Below, piece by piece: positions 5,853 through 14,645 of a DNA stretch of 20,586 bases. Numbering within the stretch: position 1 is the stretch's first letter; every line of letters starts with the position of its first letter. The notes under the pieces are model-generated. The model saw nothing but the letters and a program-made list of their open reading frames with translations, was not told the origin of the DNA and ran no database searches. The stretch covers positions 1 to 20,586 of the forward strand of contig JAAFKL010000252.1 of NCBI GenBank assembly GCA_021399405.1, given 5' to 3'. Made by a program: the position numbers and the translations under genes. Source of the stretch: Candidatus Heimdallarchaeota archaeon. Its GTDB lineage: Archaea > Asgardarchaeota > Heimdallarchaeia > Heimdallarchaeales > Kariarchaeaceae.

Positions 5853-6959
5853 TTGGCTAGGAAAAGCTATTATCAAGGAGAAATAATTCAAATTCGAGTA
5901 CGACAATCTAATTTGTACCATAGGCAATGGGCAATAAAGAGGTATGACAGGCAGCGACAAGCACTAATGAAGGATGGTCGGCCACAAATTTATGTGGTTT
6001 CTGAAACGAATCAAAAAGAGGATGGGACGTTTGTTAGAAAACATCAATGGATATGTGGTTGTATGGATTGGACTAGGAGACGCCAGAAATTAACTGCACC
6101 TAATGACAGATGCAAACATGTTGATGCAGTAATTCGTATGGATGGTGGGACAGTAGTTGTAGAAACAACAAACAAAATTTTCAAAAATATTACAAGAATC
6201 CAAAATATTTCGGACTTTGAATTTGGAGGTTATACTCCGAAACGTATGGTGATTTGTAGTTGGTCTGGAAGGTCGATTCAATATTTCCACATAATCACTC
6301 TTCCTCCACAGTCTATCCCGATTTCAGTTGAAGATACCCAAGGGCACAATTTTATTGTGGGTTATATTAAGGGAAATAGTGCTTACTTGGCCATCGCCCA
6401 GAGAGATCTTCAGAATTTTGATCAAGGTAGTTTCTTTTCTACACTTGCTAAGCGATCTTATTCACCTAAAGAAAGTGAAATGCTGCTAAAGATGGAAGAA
6501 CAGAGAGATAGGCTCGCAAAAAATTTTGGATCTAGTGCAACATCTGAGTTAATGGTGTTTGATGGGGAATTTTCTGATAAAGACATGCGGGAACTGGATA
6601 AATTAAGATCCAGTGGAACAATAGATGATTATCGGATAATTAAATCATCGATTGTATTTATGTTTAACAATCGAATAATTAAACATAGATCTCATCAGGT
6701 TTGGAAAGGTGATTATATTATTATGATAGGTAAGTTCCCTAATTTCTCTGTTATGGGGAAAAACATAATAGGAAGTTCTGGTTATAGGCAAAACACAGGA
6801 ATCCACCCCCATGTAAATAGTAATGGACTTCCCTGTTTAGCTACCTATAATTCCATGGTTGTAACATCATTGAATGATCGGAATTGGATCCAATTTACTC
6901 TGATAGTTAGTGATTTCTTGTCTCAATATAATAAAAACAGTCCATACATAAGGTTGTAA
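5853..6959 (+). CDS. SWIM zinc-finger protein with C-terminal E2/UBC-like domain
   Basis: A 368-residue soluble protein in three parts. (1) An N-terminal SWIM zinc finger: Cys68-Gly-Cys70, then Cys87-Lys-His89, the C-x-C-xn-C-x-H pattern. (2) A beta-rich unknown segment (about 105-200) and a charged helix (about 204-224). (3) Residues about 235-368 resemble an E2 ubiquitin-conjugating fold: an N-terminal helix (KDMRELDKLRSS, 243-254), strands, YIIMIGKFPNF (288-298) matching the Phe-Pro strand, then IHPHVNSNGLPCLA (317-330). That last motif parallels the E2 motif HPN-[IV]-x3-G-x-[IV]-C-L, with Cys328 in the catalytic position and His320 in place of Asn. Trp345 and a final helix (TLIVSDFLSQYN, 349-360) follow as in E2s. 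Predicted role: takes the modifier from the E1 at Cys328, with the SWIM finger aiding target or nucleic-acid binding. Start TTG directly follows an in-frame TAA and has GGTGGG upstream. SWIM call strong; E2 call moderate. Confidence 0.78.
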   Translation: MARKSYYQGEIIQIRVRQSNLYHRQWAIKRYDRQRQALMKDGRPQIYVVSETNQKEDGTFVRKHQWICGCMDWTRRRQKLTAPNDRCKHVDAVIRMDGGTVVVETTNKIFKNITRIQNISDFEFGGYTPKRMVICSWSGRSIQYFHIITLPPQSIPISVEDTQGHNFIVGYIKGNSAYLAIAQRDLQNFDQGSFFSTLAKRSYSPKESEMLLKMEEQRDRLAKNFGSSATSELMVFDGEFSDKDMRELDKLRSSGTIDDYRIIKSSIVFMFNNRIIKHRSHQVWKGDYIIMIGKFPNFSVMGKNIIGSSGYRQNTGIHPHVNSNGLPCLATYNSMVVTSLNDRNWIQFTLIVSDFLSQYNKNSPYIRL

Positions 6960-6981
6960 TCTATTTTCAGTAGTCTTCCGA

Positions 6982-7875
6982 TTAATCTTGTGGAACTAGG
7001 GTGATATCCTCATCCTCGTCTTCTTCTATTTTAACAAATTTCTTGATGTTAAATTTGGTTATTAGAGCTGGAGGAATTTTAACAACTCCAAATTGATCGA
7101 CAAAACTCATTTCATGACGAACAGTCCCAGCTAATCCTCCATCACCTTCTTTTCCAGCAATTCTGTAACTTGCAATTGCCCCGTCCATGATATTAAATGA
7201 AAAATCTGTCATACGCTCGAACCTTCTATCATGTGTTACCACAATTATTGTTATACCTGTCTCCTTATTGAGTTTTTTCAGATATTGTATTATTTCCATT
7301 GTGGTTTCAGAATCGAGTTCACCTGTTGGCTCGTCTGCTAAAAGTAATTTTGGTTCATTTACTAATGCAATTGCCAATCCAGCCCTTTGTGCCTCTCCAC
7401 CCGATAATTGGTTCAATTTATGTTTGCCCCTTTTATTGAGTCCCACAGCATCAAGAAGTTCTTTCATCCTAGTTTTTCGTTTATTTTTTGGATAACCTGA
7501 TAATTCCATTACGTTAATCAGATTCTCTTCTATAGACAAATTTGGTAATACATTATTATCAGGATTCTGCCATAAATAACCACAGAAGTATCTGCGATAA
7601 CGATTTATTTCATCAGGGGAAAGACGATTAATCTGAATTCCATCAACTGTGATTTTACCGGTTGAAGGTAACAACATACCTCCTATTAGGTTTAATAGAG
7701 TGCTTTTGCCTGATCCAGAAGGTCCAATAATTGATGATATTGTTCCTTTTTTAATTGTGAGTTCAATACCTCGGAGAGCCTGAAAGAAAATGTTGCTTTT
7801 TGGATCTCTGTAATCCTTCGTTACACCAGTCAGTTCAATGAAATCAGTTTTATTATTTTCTACATTTTCTACCAT
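6982..7875 (-). CDS. ABC exporter ATPase, LolD/MacB type, with C-terminal AbrB-like domain
   Basis: A 297-residue ATPase with Walker A GPSGSGKST (51-59), Q-loop Gln in LWQNP (about 103), signature LSGGEAQRAG (157-166), Walker B LLLADEPTGELD (177-188) and switch His in VVTHD. The LWQNP context and GELDSETT match the MacB/LolD/FtsE group that powers FtsX-type permeases. After the nucleotide-binding domain, residues about 259-296 (VDQFGVVKIPPALITKFNI, then KKFVKIEEDEDEDITLVP) resemble an AbrB/SpoVT swapped hairpin, with the G-x-V-x-I-P strand, a helix ending in Gly/Asn-Ile, and the final I-x-L-x-P strand. I chose the ATG at 7875 because AGGTGAG lies five bases upstream. A GTG at 7884, three codons earlier and abutting the permease stop, is the alternative. 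It is the second gene of an operon with the permease at 7885-11085. Confidence 0.88.
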   Translation of the reverse strand: MVENVENNKTDFIELTGVTKDYRDPKSNIFFQALRGIELTIKKGTISSIIGPSGSGKSTLLNLIGGMLLPSTGKITVDGIQINRLSPDEINRYRRYFCGYLWQNPDNNVLPNLSIEENLINVMELSGYPKNKRKTRMKELLDAVGLNKRGKHKLNQLSGGEAQRAGLAIALVNEPKLLLADEPTGELDSETTMEIIQYLKKLNKETGITIIVVTHDRRFERMTDFSFNIMDGAIASYRIAGKEGDGGLAGTVRHEMSFVDQFGVVKIPPALITKFNIKKFVKIEEDEDEDITLVPQD

Positions 7876-7884
7876 AAATCTCAC

Positions 7885-10800
7885 CTACTGTGCTCGTAAT
7901 ACGTTTTGAACCTTCTTTCTTGAGATTCTGAAAGCTGGAATGAACGCAAGAATTAGTGATAAAGCTGTGATCGCTGCACTTGTATAGAGTAATAATGATA
8001 GAGGATACTTCATTGCAAATGGAGGGATAGTATTAGCACTACCACCGAGAGTCACTAAAAACGTAATCTTCGAAAGAAAAATCCCAGCTAACAATCCAAA
8101 AAATACACTAGTGAAAATAATTATTGATATTTCATAAAATAGTAATTTCACAATCTGATTCCTCTTCATCCCTAATGCTCTGTAAATACCTAATTCTGCC
8201 GACCTCGAGCCTAGCAAGACGTATGAATACGAAAGGATTCCTATTATTATCACTAGAGACGTAATAAATAGAATTGAGTGAAGAGAAATTTCAAGAAAAT
8301 CATTTTCTTGCTCAGCTAAACCGTTTCCTTCCTCAATTGATTGTAATATACTAACTGCGAATTCTTCGTAAGATGAAATTTTAATTTCTTCATCATTTCT
8401 GAAAATAAAATTTAGCTCTTCAGTAATTTTGGACGCTTCGGCTTGATTTTCCAATTTTATGTAAAAACCTTGAGTCAACTGCCATATACTAACTTCATTT
8501 TCTAAAATTTCCAAAGTGTCCAAACTAACTATAAAATACAGATGCTTTTGCTCATCAGCAGTTAATTCAGGGTCTGGGATATCAAAAATAAAATTAGGAA
8601 AATAATCCACAATACCGTTTAAAGTAAGATCATATTTTTTAGAAGCTGTACTTCCATAACGTAGTTCATGAGTATCTCCTATATCTAGATCTAGAATCTC
8701 AGCAAAATTTTCTTGTAAAATTGTTGAACCGTTAGTTCTTAAGTTATCAACTAATGTTGAAATAGCTTCACTTGAATAGGACTCTTGCCAGTACGCTGTA
8801 TTGACAAAAGTATCAGGATCAATCCCAATAAAATGACTCACAATGGCGTCAATGGCTTTAGTTTCACGGGGAAGTTCATATACACTGGGTTTGTAGATTA
8901 ATTCTTTTACGGGTGATATTGATGATACTCCTTTTATCATTAATTTATCAATTTGGGTGGAATTATGAATATCTATTCCTTCGACATAAATATCAGATCC
9001 GAGCAGATACTGTGCCCTTTCTTCACTCGTTTCAACCATTGTATTGGTCATTACCAACCCCATAACCGCAAACATCATACTTGTTATTAATAATGCAACT
9101 AACTTGTTAGTAAAATTTTTATTTGTGATTAGATTTTTTACTGCAAGATTTAATATGTCAAATCTGATTTTCAAGAACTGCAGAATATAATCCAATGTTT
9201 GTATAAGATACCGGCCCACAACTAAGGGAAATCCAAAGACAGAAAACAATAACATCATGGGTCCAAATTGATCATATACAACCTCATTGAGATTCTCAGA
9301 TATTGATCCAAATAAGACAAAAACCCAGAATAGAATACTGATAATGAAGAATATCAAGTCTAAATTGAATTTTAACCAGAACGGTTGTTTATCCTCCAAT
9401 GGTATCATAGTTTCGTCAATTTCTAATTTTGCGACTTTATTTAAGGCAATTAGATTAAAATCCAGGGATAGTAATAATCCCAGAAGGGGTAACCTCCAAT
9501 ACAAGTTTCTGGGGATAATTAGTTCAATTGCAGGATTATTAAAGGCAAGTAAACCTGAACTTTTCAAGAACAATGAAGATAATGGAATAGAGATTCCCAT
9601 CCCAATCCCAGTGGCCAATACAGAAGCTATCAGAATTTCAGCTGTCAACATCGTTCTGATCTGAAGTATCGATCCTCCTCGCATTAACATCTGGCCAAAT
9701 AACTTCTCTTTTCTCTTTTCAACAATCGTGAGTGAAAAATAGAGTAGAAACAGTGATGTTAAAATTAAAGGAACTGATGTGACAAGCATTATGCGATTTA
9801 AATCCGATATACCTTCTAAAAATTCTGTAACCAAGCTGCCGAGTGATGAGGTGACTTGATTTGTAATAACTAGTGATGTTGAATGCGAAACCCTAACACT
9901 ACTAAATCCAGTTACTAGAGCTGAGATTTCATTCACAAATTCGCCGACCTGAGTATTTAGATCTAGTAATGGCAAATCAATTATCAAAGGGAGATTAATT
10001 TTTATGAAACTCGTATACCCGATTTCACCGTATGTGTAATTGGTTATATTTGCCTTATTCTCTGAGTTAAATAGGTGGGAAAATAAATCCCATTCTTGAT
10101 TATCCCTAAGATAGAAATTAGCTTGATCAGACTTAAAAGGAAGTCGTAAATTATTTGACTTAATAAATGCCAAGTCATCATCATTTAATTGCCAAACCCG
10201 ATCAAAGGCGTAAGTGATATTATTGAATGATTGAGAGTGATCAAATACGGGGAATTGGGTTGGTTGATCAACTAAAATTTTCATTGTACTGTTTGTTTCA
10301 CTTATATCGAGAAAATCGTCAATACCATAAAATGCAGTCCCAATGGCTGTTCTTGCTCTTGATATCGATGGAGGAACTACTAGTAATGATTCGCTATTAT
10401 TATATTCAAATCCTTGAAAGGAAGGAAATTGACTATAAAGATCATACACATGTTTGGAATACTCATGTGTCGTTGCAGTTTGAAAATCCATCCATCTTGA
10501 TGCTGCATCGAAATTAAATCTCGGACCCAACATTATTTTAAAAGTTAATCTTCCATAAGACCAAGATGAATTATATTCAAATCCATATTCTTCCATCCAA
10601 TCATCTATTCTGGGATCAAAGACAGATTCCCAAATATCGAAAACTGATTTATTTGCATTATTTACTTCTATTCTAACTAAACTAAGATCATTTCCTTCAA
10701 TAAATCTATCAAACCCAGCTTGACGATAACTGGTGCTCATTATTGAAACTTGAGCTATCACCAATAATGCTAAAACCAATCCGATTGTTGTTGCGAGGAG

Positions 10801-11085
10801 ATATTTCCGGTTAATTTTCAAATATTTTCTGATTATTTTAACTCCATCAATCGCTTTACCAGAATGTGGAACTGCTAAAATACCTAATTCTTTCCTGCCC
10901 TTAAACCAGTTTTGTATCAGATTTTTAATGATAAAAAATAATAGAACAACAGATGCAACAATTGTTATACTTCGAAAGATATCAGCTTGAAATATTATAT
11001 AGAAAATCAGAGAATTTAGGGCAATTGATAATGAAATCATCACCCATGACCTTTTTGAACCTCCTTGATATCTTTCATAGGTCAT
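7885..11085 (-). CDS. Large FtsX/MacB-type ABC permease (1066 aa)
   Basis: The membrane partner of the ATPase that follows it. It has two N-terminal helices (about residues 13-33 and 37-56), then a helix at 95-117, a large extracytoplasmic domain (about 118-425), and a first FtsX helix bundle beginning at LNRIMLVTSVPLILTSLFL. This continues through the cytoplasmic loop KRKEKLFGQMLMRGGS into further helices. A second extracytoplasmic domain follows, then the C-terminal FtsX domain with the coupling motif ELGIYRALGMKR (964-975), ending in NVLRAQ. Duplicated FtsX domains and length over 1000 residues fit archaeal and bacterial MacB/YtrF/LolC-like exporters; the cargo is unknown (lipid, lipoprotein, peptide or surface component are all possible). 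The ATG at 11085 is about 27 bp from a TATA-like box, so the mRNA is probably leaderless. It is a paralogue of the permease at 11413-14634, transcribed divergently. Confidence 0.85.
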   Translation of the reverse strand: MTYERYQGGSKRSWVMISLSIALNSLIFYIIFQADIFRSITIVASVVLLFFIIKNLIQNWFKGRKELGILAVPHSGKAIDGVKIIRKYLKINRKYLLATTIGLVLALLVIAQVSIMSTSYRQAGFDRFIEGNDLSLVRIEVNNANKSVFDIWESVFDPRIDDWMEEYGFEYNSSWSYGRLTFKIMLGPRFNFDAASRWMDFQTATTHEYSKHVYDLYSQFPSFQGFEYNNSESLLVVPPSISRARTAIGTAFYGIDDFLDISETNSTMKILVDQPTQFPVFDHSQSFNNITYAFDRVWQLNDDDLAFIKSNNLRLPFKSDQANFYLRDNQEWDLFSHLFNSENKANITNYTYGEIGYTSFIKINLPLIIDLPLLDLNTQVGEFVNEISALVTGFSSVRVSHSTSLVITNQVTSSLGSLVTEFLEGISDLNRIMLVTSVPLILTSLFLLYFSLTIVEKRKEKLFGQMLMRGGSILQIRTMLTAEILIASVLATGIGMGISIPLSSLFLKSSGLLAFNNPAIELIIPRNLYWRLPLLGLLLSLDFNLIALNKVAKLEIDETMIPLEDKQPFWLKFNLDLIFFIISILFWVFVLFGSISENLNEVVYDQFGPMMLLFSVFGFPLVVGRYLIQTLDYILQFLKIRFDILNLAVKNLITNKNFTNKLVALLITSMMFAVMGLVMTNTMVETSEERAQYLLGSDIYVEGIDIHNSTQIDKLMIKGVSSISPVKELIYKPSVYELPRETKAIDAIVSHFIGIDPDTFVNTAYWQESYSSEAISTLVDNLRTNGSTILQENFAEILDLDIGDTHELRYGSTASKKYDLTLNGIVDYFPNFIFDIPDPELTADEQKHLYFIVSLDTLEILENEVSIWQLTQGFYIKLENQAEASKITEELNFIFRNDEEIKISSYEEFAVSILQSIEEGNGLAEQENDFLEISLHSILFITSLVIIIGILSYSYVLLGSRSAELGIYRALGMKRNQIVKLLFYEISIIIFTSVFFGLLAGIFLSKITFLVTLGGSANTIPPFAMKYPLSLLLYTSAAITALSLILAFIPAFRISRKKVQNVLRAQ

Positions 11086-11412
11086 CGATTTCCCATTTGC
11101 TCAATCTGATAAAAAGATATTGATCAAACAGCAAAATCAGAGATTACATGGCTTATACCCTTGTTTTTGGCCAATATCACTCGTAAGTATCCTTGAGATA
11201 GAAATGAGTTAAGATAACGCGATACATGAATTTGCTCGATCAATCCAGTATTTTACAATTTGACAAATCTAACAGTAGAAATATTCTCAGAATCAGAATT
11301 GCCAAATTGCAGAATTTTCACATATGAAATTGAATCCACCAAAAACGAATTAACTAACCTGCTATTTGTTATCTGCACTATGTTTTTATATTTCTGAAAT
11401 GTCATTCTCCTG
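11086..11412. promoter_or_regulatory. 327-bp divergent promoter region between two ABC export operons
   Basis: There is no gene here. Each end has a TATA-like box at matching distance from the start codon: CTTTTTATC on the minus strand (11108-11116, about 27 bp from the ATG at 11085) and TTTTTATA on the plus strand (11383-11390, about 26 bp from the TTG at 11413). Both operons are thus predicted to make leaderless mRNAs. The 260 bp between the boxes is unusually long for this window and could hold regulator sites, but I see no convincing dyad or direct repeat in it. Confidence 0.5.
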
Positions 11413-14400
11413 TTGAGCAGGTCAAGAAGTCAATCTATGGAGAAAAGTTCTTGGTTTTTCAATATTGCAATGGTAATCATAAATGCCTTGATACTATATT
11501 TAATATTTGAAGATCAATTATTTCTCTGGATTTTTATTGGCAGTATTATCGTATTTGGCATATTTGTACTCCGATCTCTTATTACACGTATCTTGACCTT
11601 GGGAAAATCAATTGATAAAATGGAAACACCACATACAGGTGGTTTCCTAGACGGTATCAAGTTATCCAAGAAATATCTCACAATCAACAAGAAGTATACT
11701 TTTACGAGTATAATTGGCTTATTGCTCGCAATTCTTGTAATATCACAGGTATTGATTATAAATTCCAGCTTCAGACAAACGAGTTTCAATCAATATATCC
11801 AGCATACTAATACAACAGGTTACGAATTTCAAATTGACCATGTTGATAATCAGACATTCTTGAATTGGGAGGAATACGTTTCAAATAATCTAAATCGATG
11901 GGAACATATTTCTGAATCACAAATCAAATCTTTTGATTCAATCGGTAAAATTCGGTTTAACATTTATCTCGGAGAATTTATCGAACAAGAGAAAAATGAA
12001 AGTTGGGCTAATTATATCCTTGGTGAAACTCGATTATGGACTGAAGAATATTATCAAGTTTATTCGGGTTTTCCTTCATTCCCTGGATTCTCTTTTGATC
12101 CAAATGACAGAGTGTTAATTATTCCTTCTGATTTAAAATCACCATATAAAAATGGAACAACAACAGATTATGACACAAATGAATTCATAATTTCAGAATC
12201 TGAAACCTATAGCTTCGAAATCTTAACCGATTTCTCGAAGCATAATATAATTAATGGAACCATGGAGGATTTCAATAAAATTAGATATAATGTAGATAAA
12301 GTCTGGCAACTAACAGATGAAGACATTGGATATTTGAAGAACAGCCAAATCTTATTACCAATATCATCGACATGGTTTGGGCTATTTTCTTCCAATGGGG
12401 ATGAGTGGGATCTTTATCAGAATTTACTAAGATCAAATTTCAATACAACATTACCTGATTTTGTTTGGGGAAAGCCTGGCATAAGTGGGCAAATTAGAAT
12501 CGAAATTAAAGACATTAAAGATCAATCATTGGATACTCAAATGATTGAATTAACGAAACTTATTACACAAGTAGATGAGGATATTTCTCAATTTATTGAA
12601 AATCAAGAACCACATATTCCAACATTTCAAATCTCATTTAAGTCTTCGGCGCCTCTCAGCGTACAATTTAACCGTTATACAAGCGGGACCTCTGATTTGA
12701 ACAGAGCAATTTTGATGACTTCACTCCCATTAGTTCTAATCTCACTATTCCTGCTCTATTTTTCTCTTACACTTATTGAAAAGCGGAAAGAAAAGCTATT
12801 CGGGCAGATGCTTATTAGGGGCAGTTCCATATTCCAAGTTAGAGGGATGTTACTGGTTGAAATAATATTCTCATCTTTGATAGCCACTGCTGTTGGTATG
12901 GTTTTGTCTGTTCCAATCTCATCTCTGTTTTTAAAGAGTTCAGGCTTATTAGAATTTAACAATCCGTCAACCACTCTAGTAATTCCTGCGAATTGGATCT
13001 GGAGATTACCTTTAATTGGAATGTTGTTGGCAATAGATTTCAATATGATTAGTATAAATAATATTGCGAAATTGGAAATCGAAGAAGCCGTCTCTAGTGT
13101 TTCCAATAAAAAACCATTTTGGATCAGAATGAATCTTGACCTCGTTTTGTTCCTTCTAAGTGGCGTATTTTGGTTAATTATACTAAATTTCAAGATTAAT
13201 TTTGAGTATGCGAATTTAATATACTCAATCATTGCCCCCATCATGTTAGTTATTACTTTAATCGGCTTCCCACTTGTTATCGGTAGGTATTTCATTCAAT
13301 TCCTTGAAAAATTAGTTATTTTCTCAAAATTAAGATTTGACATGTTAACTTTAGCGATCCATAATATCAACAAAAACAAGCAATTCACAACTCAATTAGT
13401 TGCATTGCTTTTGACTGGGATGATGTTATCATTTATGGGGCTTGTAATGACTCAAACTATGTCTGAAGTTAGCGATGAACGTGCAAAATATTCTTTAGGT
13501 TCTGATATTTATGTTGAAGGGTTGGATATAGATGACCCGATAAATGACGATAAACTTGATATTGATGGAGTTGCTGGATTTTCATATTCAAAAGAACTTG
13601 TGTATACTCCTGATAGGATTGAACTTCCCATTGGTCAAAATGAGAATGACATACGCACCACACACATACTTGGTGTAAATCCTGATACATTTCCCCGTGC
13701 GGCTTTTTGGATGGATGATTATGCAGATTTGGATTTGGTGACCCTTATGCGATCTTTAGGTAGCTTACGAGACGCCTTCTTTTTGAGACCTGCGATTATA
13801 GAGCGAACAACAGCCGAAGCCTTAAACATGGAGATTGGTGATCGATTAAGCTTTTCTTTTGGATTTCAAGGAAGATTATCAACCTCATTTACAATAGCTG
13901 CGTTTGTGGACTATTTTCCACGATTCATTACTGAAATTCCTACAAATAACCTCGATAATACTGGTAAGGTACAAGACATCTTTATCATAACTAGACTTGT
14001 AACCACAGAAAACCTAGATGCTGCATTATCGTTTGATTCTATCTCTACAGGTGCCTATGTCAAAATAGAAGAAAGTGCTGATATTACACAAGTAGCAGAA
14101 GCCCTCAATGCTAATTTTATTGATAACGAGATGATAAAAGTCGTTATATACACAAATGAAATTATTAGTTTACTTCAGAGTTTAGAAAGCCAAGGTGAAC
14201 TAGCCAAAGAAGAAAATGAGATTTTTGAAATATCATTACATTCAATCCTTCTAATTACATTTATTGTAAATATTGTAGGCATGGGATATTATTCCTTCAG
14301 TTTTACTTCAGATAGACAAAAAGAGCTTGGAATTTACCGAGCCTTGGGAATGAAGCGGAGACAGATTACAAATCTCCTCTTTTACGAAATTTTACTAATT

Positions 14401-14634
14401 GTACTCAGTAGTATTATATTCGGAATGTTAGCCGGGATTTTTGTATCTTATATTACACTTATAATGATTGTAGGTGGGGGTGTGCAGATCGTTCCTCCAA
14501 TTTCATTGGTTTTCCCTCAAAACCCTTTAATGATCTTAGCGGCTACCACAACTATTGCAGCTTTGGTTTTGGCGTTTATTCCTGTATTCTTAACCACACG
14601 AAAGCAAACTGCAAATATATTGCGTGCACAGTAG
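11413..14634 (+). CDS. Large FtsX/MacB-type ABC permease, paralogue (1073 aa)
   Basis: Same architecture as the divergent permease and alignable along its length: two N-terminal helices, a helix near 95-117 preceded by KKYLTINKKYTF, a large extracytoplasmic domain, the cytoplasmic loop KRKEKLFGQMLIRGSS, a second extracytoplasmic domain starting after YSLGSDIYVEGLDI, and a C-terminal FtsX domain with ELGIYRALGMKR (971-982), ending in NILRAQ. The membrane and loop parts are strongly conserved between the two copies, while the first extracytoplasmic domain differs most, suggesting different cargo or partners. The TTG start at 11413 is supported by the TATA-like box 26 bp upstream and by alignment (12 residues before a shared Ser-Trp in both paralogues). 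ATG at 11437 is an alternative. Its ATPase gene follows after 11 bp. Confidence 0.83.
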   Translation: MSRSRSQSMEKSSWFFNIAMVIINALILYLIFEDQLFLWIFIGSIIVFGIFVLRSLITRILTLGKSIDKMETPHTGGFLDGIKLSKKYLTINKKYTFTSIIGLLLAILVISQVLIINSSFRQTSFNQYIQHTNTTGYEFQIDHVDNQTFLNWEEYVSNNLNRWEHISESQIKSFDSIGKIRFNIYLGEFIEQEKNESWANYILGETRLWTEEYYQVYSGFPSFPGFSFDPNDRVLIIPSDLKSPYKNGTTTDYDTNEFIISESETYSFEILTDFSKHNIINGTMEDFNKIRYNVDKVWQLTDEDIGYLKNSQILLPISSTWFGLFSSNGDEWDLYQNLLRSNFNTTLPDFVWGKPGISGQIRIEIKDIKDQSLDTQMIELTKLITQVDEDISQFIENQEPHIPTFQISFKSSAPLSVQFNRYTSGTSDLNRAILMTSLPLVLISLFLLYFSLTLIEKRKEKLFGQMLIRGSSIFQVRGMLLVEIIFSSLIATAVGMVLSVPISSLFLKSSGLLEFNNPSTTLVIPANWIWRLPLIGMLLAIDFNMISINNIAKLEIEEAVSSVSNKKPFWIRMNLDLVLFLLSGVFWLIILNFKINFEYANLIYSIIAPIMLVITLIGFPLVIGRYFIQFLEKLVIFSKLRFDMLTLAIHNINKNKQFTTQLVALLLTGMMLSFMGLVMTQTMSEVSDERAKYSLGSDIYVEGLDIDDPINDDKLDIDGVAGFSYSKELVYTPDRIELPIGQNENDIRTTHILGVNPDTFPRAAFWMDDYADLDLVTLMRSLGSLRDAFFLRPAIIERTTAEALNMEIGDRLSFSFGFQGRLSTSFTIAAFVDYFPRFITEIPTNNLDNTGKVQDIFIITRLVTTENLDAALSFDSISTGAYVKIEESADITQVAEALNANFIDNEMIKVVIYTNEIISLLQSLESQGELAKEENEIFEISLHSILLITFIVNIVGMGYYSFSFTSDRQKELGIYRALGMKRRQITNLLFYEILLIVLSSIIFGMLAGIFVSYITLIMIVGGGVQIVPPISLVFPQNPLMILAATTTIAALVLAFIPVFLTTRKQTANILRAQ

Positions 14635-14645
14635 GAGTTTAATTT

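Noticed and set aside
5853..6959. SWIM protein as a transposase or helicase accessory
   Set aside because: There are no DDE or helicase motifs, terminal inverted repeats or target duplications, and the C-terminal half matches an E2-like pattern better.
7876..7884. GTG at 7884 as start of the minus-strand ATPase
   Set aside because: The ATG three codons downstream has AGGTGAG at ideal spacing; the GTG codon overlaps that motif and has no ribosome-binding site of its own. Not fully excluded.
11086..11412. Hidden small gene in the divergent region between the ABC operons
   Set aside because: No open frame with a start signal and plausible composition was seen; the region is better explained as promoter DNA.
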